Source of the DNA: Fontibacillus phaseoli
GTDB taxonomy: Bacteria; Bacillota; Bacilli; Paenibacillales; Paenibacillaceae
Length of the DNA stretch: 64,000 nucleotides
Assembly (NCBI RefSeq): GCF_003337355.1
Contig: NZ_QPJW01000010.1
Location: 62,001 to 126,000, forward strand
Direction: 5' to 3'
Positions 35,482 to 45,127 of the stretch are shown one piece after another. The translations under genes were made by a program, and so were the position numbers. Position 1 is the first letter of the stretch. Every line of letters begins with the position of its first letter. The notes under the pieces were generated by a model. The model saw only the letters and a program-made list of their open reading frames with translations, had not been told where the DNA came from and did not search any database.

Positions 35482-36166
35482 TTTTGTAGCCGACCCCCCA
35501 TACCGTCCGAATCAGCTTCTCCCCGTCCATTTCTTTCTCCAGCTTATCCCGCAGCCGGCTGATATGCACCGTGACGGAATTGTTGCTCTCGAAATATTTA
35601 TCTTTCCAGATCAGCTCGAAAATCTCCTCCGAACCGAACACCCGGCCGGGATGACTGGCCAGCAGAAACAAAATTCCGAATTCAAGCGGCGTTAACTTGA
35701 CCGGCCTCCCGTCAACCATGGCCGTGTGGGTCTCCTTGTCGATTTGCAGGGAACCCAGCTTGATCAGATGATCCTGCGGCGGCTGCGGCGGCTGAACCGA
35801 ATAAGAGGATCTGCGTAGCAGCGATTTCACCCTTGCCACCAGTTCCAGCGGATTAAACGGCTTGACCATGTAATCGTCGGCCCCGGTCATCAGCCCGGTG
35901 ATTTTATCCATATCTCCGTCTTTGGCGCTTAGCATCAGGATCGGAGTGGTGCGGGTTTCCCGGATTTTCAGGCACACCGAAATACCGTCCATGCCCGGCA
36001 TCATTATATCCAGCACGACCAGATCGATCTCTTCCTGCTCCATCATCTCAAGGGCCAGAAGTCCGTTATCCGCCCGATGAACGGCAAACCCTTCATTGAG
36101 CAGATAGATTTCGATCAGCTTCGCTATTTTTTCATCGTCGTCCACAATCAGAATTTGTTTACTCAT
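35471..36166 (-). CDS. VanR-like OmpR-family response regulator
   Basis: 231 residues. Receiver domain with acidic pocket VDDDEK, phospho-acceptor Asp in LVVLDIMMPGMDG and the Lys in YMVKPF; winged-helix DNA-binding domain with LTPLEFGILFLLASHPGRVF and NSVTVHISRLRDKLE. ATG 36166 is preferred over 36178, because the AAAGGATGAG Shine-Dalgarno includes the earlier codon. Likely regulates the carboxypeptidase gene via the boxes at 34222-34261 (inference). Confidence 0.88.
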   Translation of the reverse strand: MSKQILIVDDDEKIAKLIEIYLLNEGFAVHRADNGLLALEMMEQEEIDLVVLDIMMPGMDGISVCLKIRETRTTPILMLSAKDGDMDKITGLMTGADDYMVKPFNPLELVARVKSLLRRSSYSVQPPQPPQDHLIKLGSLQIDKETHTAMVDGRPVKLTPLEFGILFLLASHPGRVFGSEEIFELIWKDKYFESNNSVTVHISRLRDKLEKEMDGEKLIRTVWGVGYKIEG

Positions 36167-36271
36167 TGTTTTACTCATCCTTTATTTAACCTGGCTTGAC
36201 TCATAATACTATCATACCATGACGTACTGAGCGGAAAAGATACAAAAGGTTAAAAAAGGATTACGAAGTTA

Positions 36272-37354
36272 TTAAGATTTCCCCCAGACGCAGGGAATCG
36301 TAGTTATGAATGTCGTTCCTTGACCCGGAGCGGACTGGGCCGTAATGTCTCCCCGATGGATATCCACGATTTTTTTGACGATGGACAGCCCCAGCCCGCT
36401 TCCTCCCACGCTTCTGTTCCGGGAACGGTCCGCTTTATAGAAACGCTCGAACAGTCGCGGCAAGTCGCTTTCGTCAATGCCGATGCCCGTGTCCGATATC
36501 GCTATTTCCACTTCATTCTCCCGCTTAATAAGCGAAATCACGACCCGCCCGCCCGGCGGCGTAAACTTGATGCTGTTATGCAGCAGATTCACCCATACTT
36601 GTCTCAGTAAATCCTCGGCCGCAACGATTTCCGCTTCCTGCAAGTCCAACTCGACATAAAAGTTTTTGGCGATCCACTGCGGCTCGCTGGCAAGCACCAC
36701 GGCCTGCAACTGACGATCCAATCTATAGCGGCTGGTTTCAAATTCGGCTGGATCGCTCTCAAGCGAGGACAGCTTAAGCAAATTGTCGCTCATTTGGGAC
36801 AATCTCAAGCTCTCGCGCTCGATGATGTCCAAATAATGAATTCGTTTTTCCTCGGACAACCCCAGATTTCGCAGCGCTTCGGCAAAACCCTGGATAGAGG
36901 TCAAAGGAGATTGGATTTCATGCGAAACGTTGGAGATAAAATCCTGCCGCATCGTTTCCATTCTGCCCAATTCGCCGGCCATCTCATTAATGCTGTGGGC
37001 AATCTTCTCAAATTCCCGCTGATTGCTGCGATACTCCAGCTTGACCGAGAAGTCTCCCTTTGAGATCCGACGCATAGCATCGATGATAGCCGTCAACATC
37101 GCCATTTCTTTTCGGTTAAAATAAACGCTGAACAACAGTAAGCAGCACATAAACAAGATAACCCCTATAATGACATTGATGAGTTGGACGAGATAATCCG
37201 AAGAAGGACTCCCCGTATAGAAATAAAGCGCCTTGGTGATATAGAGCGTCCCCGTCCAGCAAACCGCCAAAAGCAAAAAGAGGCAGATCAACTGCAATAT
37301 ATGCTTCAAAATATTCCAGATGACCTTAAGAGCTCTTTCCGTTCCGGATTTCAC
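36272..37354 (-). CDS. Sensor histidine kinase of second two-component system
   Basis: 360 residues: two membrane helices (about 15-40 and 55-80) with a short outside loop, HAMP segment AMRRISKGDFSVKLEYRSNQ, phospho-acceptor box FISNVSHEIQSPLTSIQGF, N box VWVNLLHNSIKFTPPGG, and G box GGSGLGLSIVKKIVDIH. Start overlaps the regulator stop by four bases. Sequence style is that of intramembrane-sensing kinases next to ABC exporters. Confidence 0.87.
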   Translation of the reverse strand: MKSGTERALKVIWNILKHILQLICLFLLLAVCWTGTLYITKALYFYTGSPSSDYLVQLINVIIGVILFMCCLLLFSVYFNRKEMAMLTAIIDAMRRISKGDFSVKLEYRSNQREFEKIAHSINEMAGELGRMETMRQDFISNVSHEIQSPLTSIQGFAEALRNLGLSEEKRIHYLDIIERESLRLSQMSDNLLKLSSLESDPAEFETSRYRLDRQLQAVVLASEPQWIAKNFYVELDLQEAEIVAAEDLLRQVWVNLLHNSIKFTPPGGRVVISLIKRENEVEIAISDTGIGIDESDLPRLFERFYKADRSRNRSVGGSGLGLSIVKKIVDIHRGDITAQSAPGQGTTFITTIPCVWGKS

Positions 37355-38028
37355 TCTCCGCCCACCTCCAGCCGGTAACCCAGGCCGCGGATCGTCCTGA
37401 TCCTGAACCCGTATCTATCCTCGGAAAAGCGTTCGCGCAGCCGGTTGATATGAACGTCCAGCGTCCGCTCATTGCCTTCGAAATCGTAGCCCCAAATCTC
37501 CTCGATCAGTTGCTCGCGGGTCAAGGTTCTTCCCATGTTGTTGCCTAGCCGGAACAACAACTCGAATTCTTTTAACGGGAGCGTTAAAACCTCATCATCG
37601 GCTTCCGCTTCGAAGGTGCGGCGGTTCATGCGGATGCTGCCGATCGTCACGGTCTGGGAAATGATCACCTGGTACCGCTTCAGCAGCGCTTTGACCCGAA
37701 CGACCAACTCCGCCGGCTGAAACGGCTTGACCAGGTAGTCATCCGTGCCAAGATCGAAGCCTTTCACGATCTGCTTCGTTTCGCCTTTGGCGGTGAGCAT
37801 CAGCACAGGCATTTCATACAGCCGCCGAAGCTCCCGGCACAGTTCCCAGCCGTCCATGTTCGGCATCATCACATCGAGAATGACCAAATCGGCCTTCTCT
37901 TGCTCCAGGAAGGCCAGAGCTTTCACCCCATCCTCCGCCTCGGCCGCTTCCATTCCCGCTTCCTCCAGAAAGACCCGCACAAGCTCGCGAATGTGCGGAT
38001 CGTCATCTACAATGAGTATTTTAGCCAT
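37351..38028 (-). CDS. OmpR-family response regulator of second two-component system
   Basis: 225 residues, receiver plus winged helix: ILIVDDDPHIRELV, phospho-acceptor in LVILDVMMPNMDGWEL, YLVKPFQPAELV, then LTLPLKEFELLFRLGNNMGR and RTLDVHINRLRERF. It begins six bases after the ABC exporter stop and overlaps the kinase gene by four bases, so exporter, regulator and kinase are one operon. The order suggests feedback on the exporter. Confidence 0.88.
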   Translation of the reverse strand: MAKILIVDDDPHIRELVRVFLEEAGMEAAEAEDGVKALAFLEQEKADLVILDVMMPNMDGWELCRELRRLYEMPVLMLTAKGETKQIVKGFDLGTDDYLVKPFQPAELVVRVKALLKRYQVIISQTVTIGSIRMNRRTFEAEADDEVLTLPLKEFELLFRLGNNMGRTLTREQLIEEIWGYDFEGNERTLDVHINRLRERFSEDRYGFRIRTIRGLGYRLEVGGE

Positions 38029-38034
38029 ACCTTC

Positions 38035-39798
38035 TCATTCCCTTGCTTCTTCTAAAAGCCCTTCGGCAATTTGCAACTGTTGGGCCGCAAACTCCCGGTA
38101 CATCGCATGGTCATGCAGTAATTCTTCATGCGTTCCCCGCCCGGTCACGGACCCTTTCTCCACGAATATGATTTGATCGGCTCCAACCACCGTCGACAAC
38201 CTATGGGCTATCACTATCGTCGTCCGGCCCGCCATCAGGTTATTCAGCGCCTGCTGGACGACTTGCTCCGAGCGGCTGTCCAGGCTGGATGTCGCTTCAT
38301 CGAGCATCAAGATTTTCGGATCCCGCAACAGCGCACGGGCAATCGCAATACGCTGCCGCTGACCGCCTGATAGCTTAACGCCCCGTTCTCCCACATCGGT
38401 GTCATACCCATTCGGCAGCTCGGATATAAAGCCGTCGGCGTACGCCATAGATGCCGCTTGCCGAAGTTCGTCATCGCTCACGGCACGTTCGACCCCGTAG
38501 CACAGATTCTCCCGGATCGTACCTGCAATCATCGGACTGTCTTGAGACACGTATCCGATAATCGAACGCCAGGATCGTAACGAGAAACTATCGATCGGCT
38601 CATCGCCAAGCAGAATCTGCCCCTGCTGCGGAAGATAGAACCGCTCCAGCATGGAGAATAGCGTCGTTTTCCCGCCTCCGCTCGGACCGACCACCGCTGT
38701 AACGGTTCCTGGATCCATGCGGAAGCTGACATTATTAAGCACGGATTCATCCTCTTTGTAGCCAAAAGAAAGATTTTCGATCTTCACAGGACGATTGGCA
38801 TAATCGACCTCTTTGCCGGCGTCAAAAGATTCCTCCTCCGCGTCCAGCGTCTCCATAATCCGCTCGGTCGCTCCCTTTGCTTTTTGCAATTGGGTGAAAA
38901 AGGTGGTTAATTGCGTCATCGGCATAACGATCTGGATCAGATACAAAATAAACGCGACCAGCTCTCCTGCCGTCAACGCGCCCGAGGACACCTGCATGCC
39001 GCCATAGCCGATGACGACGACCAGCAGCATCATCATCACGACCGAGATGAGCGGACTGATCCAGGCCATTACGAGTCCTTCCCGGATACCGAATTTCAGC
39101 AAATTGGATATCCCTTTGCTTCCGGTTGCATATTCTCTTCGTTCCGCGTTCGAAGCTTTTACGAGGCGGATTTCCGAGAGTACCTGGCTAAGCGTGGCCG
39201 TAAAAGAAGCCGTCTCGTCCTGCATCCCCACCGAAATCTTGTACATTTTTCTGCCTAACGGATAAAGGACCAGCGCAGCCAGGGGAATGACAATGAACAT
39301 AATCAGCGTCATTTTCCAGTTTAAATACAACAGTACAATGATAGAACCGATAATGGATATGATGCCGGTAAAGAAGCCGGCCACATGCTCCGAAATCAGC
39401 GTTTTAATTACGCCCGTGTCGTTCGTCATCCGGCTGACGGATTCCCCCGTCCGGTTATTGTCGAAATACGAGACCGGAAGAACCAGGTGTTTTTTCCATA
39501 GTCGATCCCGCAAAGACGCCACCATATTCTGTCCAATATAATTCAGCAAGAAAATACCCACTCCGGAAGCAAGCGTCTGACCGGCAAAAGCTGCGACCAG
39601 CGAGATGATTTGTTTTCTGTCCATCGCGGCCAGCGAAAACCCGTCCACCAAATTTTTCGTAAACATCGGGATTACCAATCCGACCAGCGTAGATACCACG
39701 CTGAGTAAAATCGCCGTTACCAACAATCCCATCGATGGTTTGGTTTCGCGCATCAAGCGAAAGAAAGATCCCTTTTTTTGTTTTTCTGCAACTTCCAT
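38035..39798 (-). CDS. ABC exporter, fused membrane and ATPase domains (BmrA/MsbA-like)
   Basis: 587-residue half-transporter that acts as a dimer in the plasma membrane. Six-helix domain to about 330, then the ATPase: Walker [11 protein letters not shown] loop YVSQDSPM, signature [16 protein letters not shown], Walker [13 protein letters not shown] and switch IAHRLSTV. Likely exports drugs, peptides or lipids. Leads the operon with the second two-component pair. Confidence 0.9.
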   Translation of the reverse strand: MEVAEKQKKGSFFRLMRETKPSMGLLVTAILLSVVSTLVGLVIPMFTKNLVDGFSLAAMDRKQIISLVAAFAGQTLASGVGIFLLNYIGQNMVASLRDRLWKKHLVLPVSYFDNNRTGESVSRMTNDTGVIKTLISEHVAGFFTGIISIIGSIIVLLYLNWKMTLIMFIVIPLAALVLYPLGRKMYKISVGMQDETASFTATLSQVLSEIRLVKASNAERREYATGSKGISNLLKFGIREGLVMAWISPLISVVMMMLLVVVIGYGGMQVSSGALTAGELVAFILYLIQIVMPMTQLTTFFTQLQKAKGATERIMETLDAEEESFDAGKEVDYANRPVKIENLSFGYKEDESVLNNVSFRMDPGTVTAVVGPSGGGKTTLFSMLERFYLPQQGQILLGDEPIDSFSLRSWRSIIGYVSQDSPMIAGTIRENLCYGVERAVSDDELRQAASMAYADGFISELPNGYDTDVGERGVKLSGGQRQRIAIARALLRDPKILMLDEATSSLDSRSEQVVQQALNNLMAGRTTIVIAHRLSTVVGADQIIFVEKGSVTGRGTHEELLHDHAMYREFAAQQLQIAEGLLEEARE

Positions 39799-39939
39799 TA
39801 TTCTTCCCCTCTCCTATCATGAAGCTCTTCCTTCTATATAAGTTCAGGAAAAGAATACCCCAGCTATATAAACTGAGTTTAAACTGGTTTCGCAGATAAA
39901 TGTAAATTTCGAAGGATGCTTATTTTCTATCCAAAGCGA

Positions 39940-40656
39940 CTATAAGTTCTCCACCTCGACGCTGATCACATAATCGATATGACGCACAAAGTGGTAAATC
40001 TCGGTGGTATACTCTTTTTCCGAAGCGGCAATAACCATGTCAACCCGCTGTCTTCCTTCTTCGAGATCCTTGATTTTCAGCCGGCGGATCCGGTGCTGGT
40101 TCTTTTTCGCTCCAGGCCCCTTCCCGTCTTTCCGTTCGATAATCCGAATCAGTTCCGCCACATCGCCCTGATTCCCCATCACCACTTTGATGGACACATC
40201 ACGCTGATTCAGCTTGTAAGGGCCGATCCATTTAATCACGCTCGGAATAAAATTGACGGCAATAATAAGCAGGATGACCGCCAGTGCGGCCTCCAGATAA
40301 AATCCGGTGCCGATCGCGATCCCGATGCCCGAAGCGGCCCAGATCATCGCGGCGGAAGTTAGTCCTGATATGCCTTCATTGCTTCTGCGGAGAATCGCCC
40401 CGGCTCCGAGAAAACCGATCCCGCTGACGATTTGCGCGGCAAGCCGCATCGGATCCATGTTCGGATGCTCCGGTCCGGCGAATTTTTCAAACGCCTCGAT
40501 CGAAACGATCGTGACCAGGCAGCTCGCAATACAAATGACCATACTTGTCTTGATGCCAAGCGGCTTCTGCTTCAACTGACGATCAATCCCGATAAACAGA
40601 CCGAATAATAATGCCATGCATAATTTAAAAATCATTTCCAGATCGACCTGTTCCAT
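39940..40656 (-). CDS. MgtC/SapB family membrane protein
   Basis: 238 residues. Four or five helices with the MgtC core LLFGLFIGIDRQLKQKPLGI, KTSMVICIASCLVT, AQIVSGIGFLGAGAILR and GLTSAAMIWAASGIGIAIG, then a cytoplasmic ACT-like domain (about 155-235). MgtC proteins influence magnesium and F-ATPase physiology; the exact role here is unknown. Monocistronic. Confidence 0.87.
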   Translation of the reverse strand: MEQVDLEMIFKLCMALLFGLFIGIDRQLKQKPLGIKTSMVICIASCLVTIVSIEAFEKFAGPEHPNMDPMRLAAQIVSGIGFLGAGAILRRSNEGISGLTSAAMIWAASGIGIAIGTGFYLEAALAVILLIIAVNFIPSVIKWIGPYKLNQRDVSIKVVMGNQGDVAELIRIIERKDGKGPGAKKNQHRIRRLKIKDLEEGRQRVDMVIAASEKEYTTEIYHFVRHIDYVISVEVENL

Positions 40657-40763
40657 AATCTCTCTCCTTAAACATTATAGAGTGAGTATAAGTGTATTTT
40701 GCCATTTCGTGCAAATCACTCTTCACCTTTACTACCTTTACCCAAACTACTGTTTTATAGCAG

Positions 40764-40799
40764 TATATAAAATAACCCCCGCAATTTAGCGAGGGGGTC
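40764..40799 (-). terminator. Intrinsic terminator of the K+ channel operon
   Basis: Reverse strand GACCCCCTCGC, loop TAAATT, GCGGGGGTT, followed by ATTTTATATA. Lies 21 bases after the channel stop. Confidence 0.75.
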
Positions 40800-40819
40800 A
40801 TGTTTATTCAAAATCTAAC

Positions 40820-41836
40820 TTATAGTCCGGCGATACGCCGGTAGGTTGCTTCATCCGATACGATATACAACCGTGCATCCGGAGGTATCGTTTGATCCAG
40901 CTTACGGTTGATACCCAAATCGCTGCGGTCCGCAAGCAATGTCGCTCCCTGGTTTAGCAAGGCCTGAAAGGCATCTTTATACGTTTTCCATTCCTTTGAA
41001 ACCGAAATCTCATAGATATCGTCCCCATGCTGGCGGCTGAGCAACTGCCGGATTACTTCCGAGTTTCCTTCCTGCAGTGCCGCCCTTACCGCCAATCTGG
41101 AAATGGCGTCATGCGATAGGACGAATTCGTTGACCTGAACATGGCGGAAATTCTGGATATGCTTTTCTTGCGTAATTTCCACCGTAGTATGTACATGAGG
41201 AGCCAGACGTTCGATGCTGGAAGCGATCAGAAGAGATTTGCCGTCGATCAACGACGTTTCTTCGATTCGTGAATCCGCAAAAATAATTGCCGCTTTGCTC
41301 TTCGTAAGATTCGCCCTGATCAGCACATCATCTGCCGCCGGGTCCCCGCTTACAAAATGAACCTGATGCAAGTGAATGAGCGGGTGCGAATTGCTTTCAT
41401 CGATGACAACAATCTGGCTTTTTGGCGAATAGCACAAAATTTCATCCACCGCCGACTGCGCTTTTTTGCTCCAATTTATGATCAGGATATGATCCTCGCC
41501 CCGAAAGTTCAAGGTTCCCGCTCCTCTCTGCCTTTGAATGCTGCCCAATGAATCGATCACTTTACCGATGACCAAGCTGAGCAGACCGATCCCGAAAACA
41601 TATAGAAATATCGTGAACACCTTGCCCGGGTCGCTTTTGGCGAAATAATCGCCATAGCCCACCGTCGCCATCGTTGTCATGACCCAGTACAGGGCGTTAA
41701 ACCAATTTCCGAACGTTCCCGGTTCCAGCAGGAAAGCGACGGTCGCGCTAACAACAATGAAACCGAGGATAATCAAGGTGATGGACGTTTTTCGCAGAGT
41801 CATAAGCTTCGTAGTGATCTTGAGGAAAAAATGCAC
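40820..41836 (-). CDS. Two-helix potassium channel with RCK/TrkA-N domain (YugO-like)
   Basis: 338 residues: a first helix LIILGFIVVSATVAFLL, pore loop with the selectivity filter TVGYGD and second helix, then a cytoplasmic nucleotide- or ligand-gating RCK domain beginning DHILIINWSKKAQSAVDEIL, and a C-terminal lobe. The first strand has INWS in place of the canonical Gly-rich loop, so nucleotide binding may be altered. GTG 41836 is chosen because GGAAGGGGC precedes it and the upstream gene ends at 41865. Last gene of a six-gene operon. Confidence 0.85.
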   Translation of the reverse strand: MHFFLKITTKLMTLRKTSITLIILGFIVVSATVAFLLEPGTFGNWFNALYWVMTTMATVGYGDYFAKSDPGKVFTIFLYVFGIGLLSLVIGKVIDSLGSIQRQRGAGTLNFRGEDHILIINWSKKAQSAVDEILCYSPKSQIVVIDESNSHPLIHLHQVHFVSGDPAADDVLIRANLTKSKAAIIFADSRIEETSLIDGKSLLIASSIERLAPHVHTTVEITQEKHIQNFRHVQVNEFVLSHDAISRLAVRAALQEGNSEVIRQLLSRQHGDDIYEISVSKEWKTYKDAFQALLNQGATLLADRSDLGINRKLDQTIPPDARLYIVSDEATYRRIAGL

Positions 41837-41864
41837 GGCTTTTGCCCCTTCCCCGCCTACTTCT

Positions 41865-42257
41865 TTAAATAATGAGGCTGCTAATGGCAAATGCGGTGCC
41901 GATAAACACCAGGCACAGCAAGATACCTACCGCCACGTTGCCCTGCTGTAAATGATCGGAGATTTTGAAGCCTGGCGTAACCAGTTCAAAAATCCAATAT
42001 ACCGCGATCAGGCATACGTAACCGACGGCGAACCACAAGATCATGAACCAGATGGAAGTATTCGTATAAGCGGACACCCCCAGTATGATCGCCGTGCCGA
42101 TAAACTTTCCGCCCATGGCCAGCGCGGCGGCTTTGTTGCCTTTTTTTAGTTCCTCCATATCTTTGTAGGGAGTCATCCAACTGAAAATCACCATGCCCAG
42201 CAATTGAAGCCCGATAATGACAACTACGCTCACTAGAATATTAATAATTACCGTCAT
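41865..42257 (-). CDS. DUF350 membrane protein
   Basis: 130 residues, four helices. INILVSVVVIIGLQLLGMVI, the DMEELKKGNKAAALAMGGKF segment and the final GNVAVGILLCLVFIGTAFAI are the DUF350 (YjfL/YjaA-like) repeats. Its ATG at 42257 overlaps the lipoprotein stop by four bases (ATGA). In other bacteria DUF350 genes neighbour ATP-grasp enzymes of the YjfC/YgiC kind, as here. Confidence 0.82.
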   Translation of the reverse strand: MTVIINILVSVVVIIGLQLLGMVIFSWMTPYKDMEELKKGNKAAALAMGGKFIGTAIILGVSAYTNTSIWFMILWFAVGYVCLIAVYWIFELVTPGFKISDHLQQGNVAVGILLCLVFIGTAFAISSLII

Positions 42258-42877
42258 TTCGCCCACCCCCTAAATTTCGCAAAGGCCGAATCATAATCGG
42301 CAAAATCATGAACTTCCTCAAGTACAACGGAAGCGGTTTTCTTTTTTTCCAATTCCTTGTACCGTGCATCATCAATCGGCTGTTTGATCCGGTTACCGGT
42401 CGGGAGTTCCAGCACGGCAAAATTTCTGGTTTTTTCTTTATACTCAGTCTTATAAACCCCAACCAAATCGACATCCGTCGTGATGGATACTTTCAACTCG
42501 GCCAAGTCTTTATCCACCGACGCCTTATCCGCATACGATTTGATTGTATTCCAAGCCGATAAACGGACTTCATTCTTCTGATTTTCATCCGTCGTCAGCT
42601 CGGCATCCATAAACTGCAAAATCCAGATTTTATCCCCTGTCCCGTAATTGCCGTCGTTCGGAAGCAGCTCATTGTCCGGTAATACCGTCATATCGCTGCC
42701 GATCAAATCCCCGACAGTGGCTTCCTGAACCCGGTAATCCCATGGCACCCGTACGGAATTAAGGGTGGTTTCCGAGCCGGAATCCGTATGAAACACGCTA
42801 CTCTGCCCGCCGCAGGCGCTCAGCACCAGCAAGGACAACGTGATTAAGATTAGCCAAAACTTCCGTTTCATTCCCAT
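42254..42877 (-). CDS. Lipoprotein in the ATP-grasp/DUF350 operon
   Basis: 207 residues with lipobox LVLSAC (Cys22). The mature part, RVQEATVGDLIGSDMTVLPD, then GDKIWILQFMDAEL and the C-terminal IKQPIDDARYKELEKKKTAS, has alternating strands and may be a DUF4178-like or related fold, but I cannot name it. The ATG follows the stop of the ATP-grasp gene directly (TAAATG). Anchored outside the membrane next to a DUF350 protein and a K+ channel. Confidence 0.72.
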   Translation of the reverse strand: MGMKRKFWLILITLSLLVLSACGGQSSVFHTDSGSETTLNSVRVPWDYRVQEATVGDLIGSDMTVLPDNELLPNDGNYGTGDKIWILQFMDAELTTDENQKNEVRLSAWNTIKSYADKASVDKDLAELKVSITTDVDLVGVYKTEYKEKTRNFAVLELPTGNRIKQPIDDARYKELEKKKTASVVLEEVHDFADYDSAFAKFRGWAK

Positions 42878-44074
42878 TTATTTCACTCCCATCGCAATAA
42901 AATGACTGGCATTGCCGGTAATCGGACCGCCCGCTCTGCCAAGAAGGCCGCAAGGAGTCCCGTTGATCACAAACATACCGGTCAAAAGATGAAGTTCTCC
43001 TTCAGCCGTATCAATCTTCGCAAGCTCCGCCCGCTTCTGGTATACCGAAGGGAAAAGCACGCTGCTATCGAATCCTTCCTCATCTTCGAGCTCCAATCGG
43101 CCTTCGGCGTCAAATAGCCGCACCGAACCGCCCTCACGCCCAAACATCGACTTGGACACGAAGCTTCCCGAAAAGACAGGCTTGTTATAAGTCGGAAGCA
43201 CATAGGCCGAGATGACTTCCTTTTCCTGCTCGTTAAACAGCAAGCCAAGTTCGTGAAGACCCCACACGGCGGCCAACAAGCCTTTCGATTGCAGCAAAAG
43301 ACTGTGCGGCGGATTGAACAGAGTCAATCGGCCGGTCTCGATCGCGAACGCCATCGCTTCGCCGGCGTCGTCTACGGCCATCCATTCCTTCGGATACAGG
43401 GCAAACATCGCTTTAATGACTTCCCCGTCCTTGTTCTTCAAATAACCTTCATCAAACCAAAGCTCCAGACAATCCTCGCAGGTCATCTCCCGGCCGCTAT
43501 GGCGGACGAGCGCCTCGATCGTTCCGGAATCTTCAAGATGCTGGCCGTAAGCGACGCAAGCTGCCGTCTCCGGCTGCTCCACCGCCCAGGCCGCGGCTAC
43601 GAGATCCTTCATCCCCGAATTCGGTGATACCAGCCCGGCCTGTTCCAGCACCCAAGGCGTAGCGATCGAAGACTCCACATATCCGGTCGGGGTGTCCGCA
43701 TTCAATTCGAGAAGCTTGATGCTGCCGTCGTTCGATATCGCAAAATCAAATCTGGCATAGCGGCTGATCAGTCCTTGTTCCGCCAGAGGCGTTTCATCCA
43801 GCAATGTCCACAGCACCGGCGGTATTCCGAGCAGCTCGTAAAGATCCGGCTTGCGGTGAATATAGCGGACCGTTTTGTCCAGGATACTCCAAAGCATCCG
43901 GGATGCGTATTCCAATTCTTTATATTTAGAGTGATCCATTAAAACGATCTGGTCGATCCAGTAAGCTTCATCCTCCAGATCCGCCCAGGTAAAGCCCAGC
44001 TCATAGAGCTGTTGTACTCGGGATGCCCGGTCGGGATCCGGTACTCCTGCAACTTCGAACACGCTGCCGGTCAT
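42878..44074 (-). CDS. Glutathionylspermidine synthase-like ATP-grasp enzyme
   Basis: 398 residues of the GSP_synth (YgiC/YjfC) group, which ligate an amine to a carboxylate with ATP. Diagnostic segments: RFDFAISNDGSIKLLELNAD, then TPTGYVESS, FNPPHSLLLQSKGLLA, YNKPVFSGSFVSKSMFGREG and GMFVINGTPCGLLGR. No amidase domain is fused. True substrate is unknown; in this family only some enzymes make glutathionylspermidine, and Bacillales do not make glutathione as a rule. Overlaps the Ser-rich gene by four bases. Confidence 0.83.
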   Translation of the reverse strand: MTGSVFEVAGVPDPDRASRVQQLYELGFTWADLEDEAYWIDQIVLMDHSKYKELEYASRMLWSILDKTVRYIHRKPDLYELLGIPPVLWTLLDETPLAEQGLISRYARFDFAISNDGSIKLLELNADTPTGYVESSIATPWVLEQAGLVSPNSGMKDLVAAAWAVEQPETAACVAYGQHLEDSGTIEALVRHSGREMTCEDCLELWFDEGYLKNKDGEVIKAMFALYPKEWMAVDDAGEAMAFAIETGRLTLFNPPHSLLLQSKGLLAAVWGLHELGLLFNEQEKEVISAYVLPTYNKPVFSGSFVSKSMFGREGGSVRLFDAEGRLELEDEEGFDSSVLFPSVYQKRAELAKIDTAEGELHLLTGMFVINGTPCGLLGRAGGPITGNASHFIAMGVK

Positions 44075-44793
44075 CCGCCGAAAAATCCTTTGCTTGAGCT
44101 GGATTTGGAGCTGGATGAACCCGAAATGGAGCTCTTCGTGCTCGATTTACTGCTGGACGACGAGCCTAAGCCGCTGGATTTTCCACCGATGCCTCCCGGA
44201 CCGGATGACGTAGAACGTCTAACGATCGAGCCCTTCGTCGAAGTCGAAGTTTTCGGAGGTACTACCGAACCCGCTACTTGCTTGTTCTGGAACGATCCGC
44301 TGGAATAGGTGCGCGGCTTGTACGGGGTACTCGTACCCGTATAGTATCCGCCATGATTTTTGTGCCAGCTGCTTGAAGAATAATTGGACCCGCTGTTGAA
44401 CAGCAAATGATACAGCAACATGTCATCCCAGCCGAATCCCGTTCCGTATCCTCCGTAGTTATTAATGACGGTCGTCCCGCCCGATGCGGCTCCTGTTTCC
44501 CCCGTGCCCTCGGTTTGCTGCCCCTCTTCTTCCGTGGGCGGCAACGGGAGATTCCAATCGACAGTTTTGTCAAAATACTGTTTTACTTCATCATTGGACC
44601 ATGATACTAATTTAGGTTCATCACCGGAGGCCGTATTGCTGCCCGAAGCCGAAGCCACCCCACCCGGAATCAGAAACGCATTAGCCAGAAGGGCTATGCC
44701 CAGCGAGGTCGACAATACCTTCAGCGGTTTTCCATCCGGCGTAAAAAGTTTCGAACCGCCAGCCTCTTTTACTTTGTCTTCTTCCATTGTCAA
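44071..44793 (-). CDS. Ser/Gly-rich secreted or surface protein (YgiB-like position)
   Basis: 240 residues. A hydrophobic segment (about 27-47, LSTSLGIALLANAFLIPGGVASA) acts as signal or anchor, then an acidic part (WSNDEVKQYFDKTVDWNLPL), a Gly/Tyr/Asn stretch, and a long Ser/Lys/Gly-rich tail ending SKGFFGG. TTG 44793 is the start, eight bases after AAAGGAGG. It directly precedes the YgiC-like ATP-grasp gene; in enterobacteria the low-complexity YgiB (DUF1190) protein occupies the same place, so analogous function is possible although sequence kinship is not proven. Confidence 0.7.
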   Translation of the reverse strand: MTMEEDKVKEAGGSKLFTPDGKPLKVLSTSLGIALLANAFLIPGGVASASGSNTASGDEPKLVSWSNDEVKQYFDKTVDWNLPLPPTEEEGQQTEGTGETGAASGGTTVINNYGGYGTGFGWDDMLLYHLLFNSGSNYSSSSWHKNHGGYYTGTSTPYKPRTYSSGSFQNKQVAGSVVPPKTSTSTKGSIVRRSTSSGPGGIGGKSSGLGSSSSSKSSTKSSISGSSSSKSSSSKGFFGG

Positions 44794-44816
44794 AACAATT
44801 TCCTCCTTTCGGAGCT

Positions 44817-45020
44817 TTAGTCGTTCCGTACCGGAACGAGCAGGAGCTCCAGTATTCCCTCATCCACATTCAAACGGCCTTCAACCGCTTCGAATTCGCG
44901 GCCGCCAACGACGATATAGTTTGCATGCTCAAGAGCCGTGATCATTGCCGGATTCCATTTCCGCTCGTCAATCTGACTGATATTGCCATCGGACGTTTTC
45001 TCAAACATCTTGACGTTCAT
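44817..45020 (-). CDS. Small protein, unknown, first gene of the ATP-grasp operon
   Basis: 67 residues, acidic, no membrane helix: NPAMITALEHANYIVVGGRE, then FEAVEGRLNVDEGILELLLV. ATG 45020 has GTGGAG six bases upstream; GTG 45032 is an alternative. It lies 23 bases before the Ser/Gly-rich gene. Not recognised. Confidence 0.6.
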   Translation of the reverse strand: MNVKMFEKTSDGNISQIDERKWNPAMITALEHANYIVVGGREFEAVEGRLNVDEGILELLLVPVRND

Positions 45021-45127
45021 GCAGTTCTCCACTCTGACACCCCATCCTTTCCAAATAAACGACTATTTAATGATACGATGTTTTTACTCGATAGTTTCAT
45101 ATCTAGCCGAAATCTTCGTACCCAACA

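Noticed and set aside
33205-36166. Vancomycin-resistance cluster
   Set aside because: VanRS-like regulators and a serine carboxypeptidase are present, but no vanH, vanA/B ligase or vanX.
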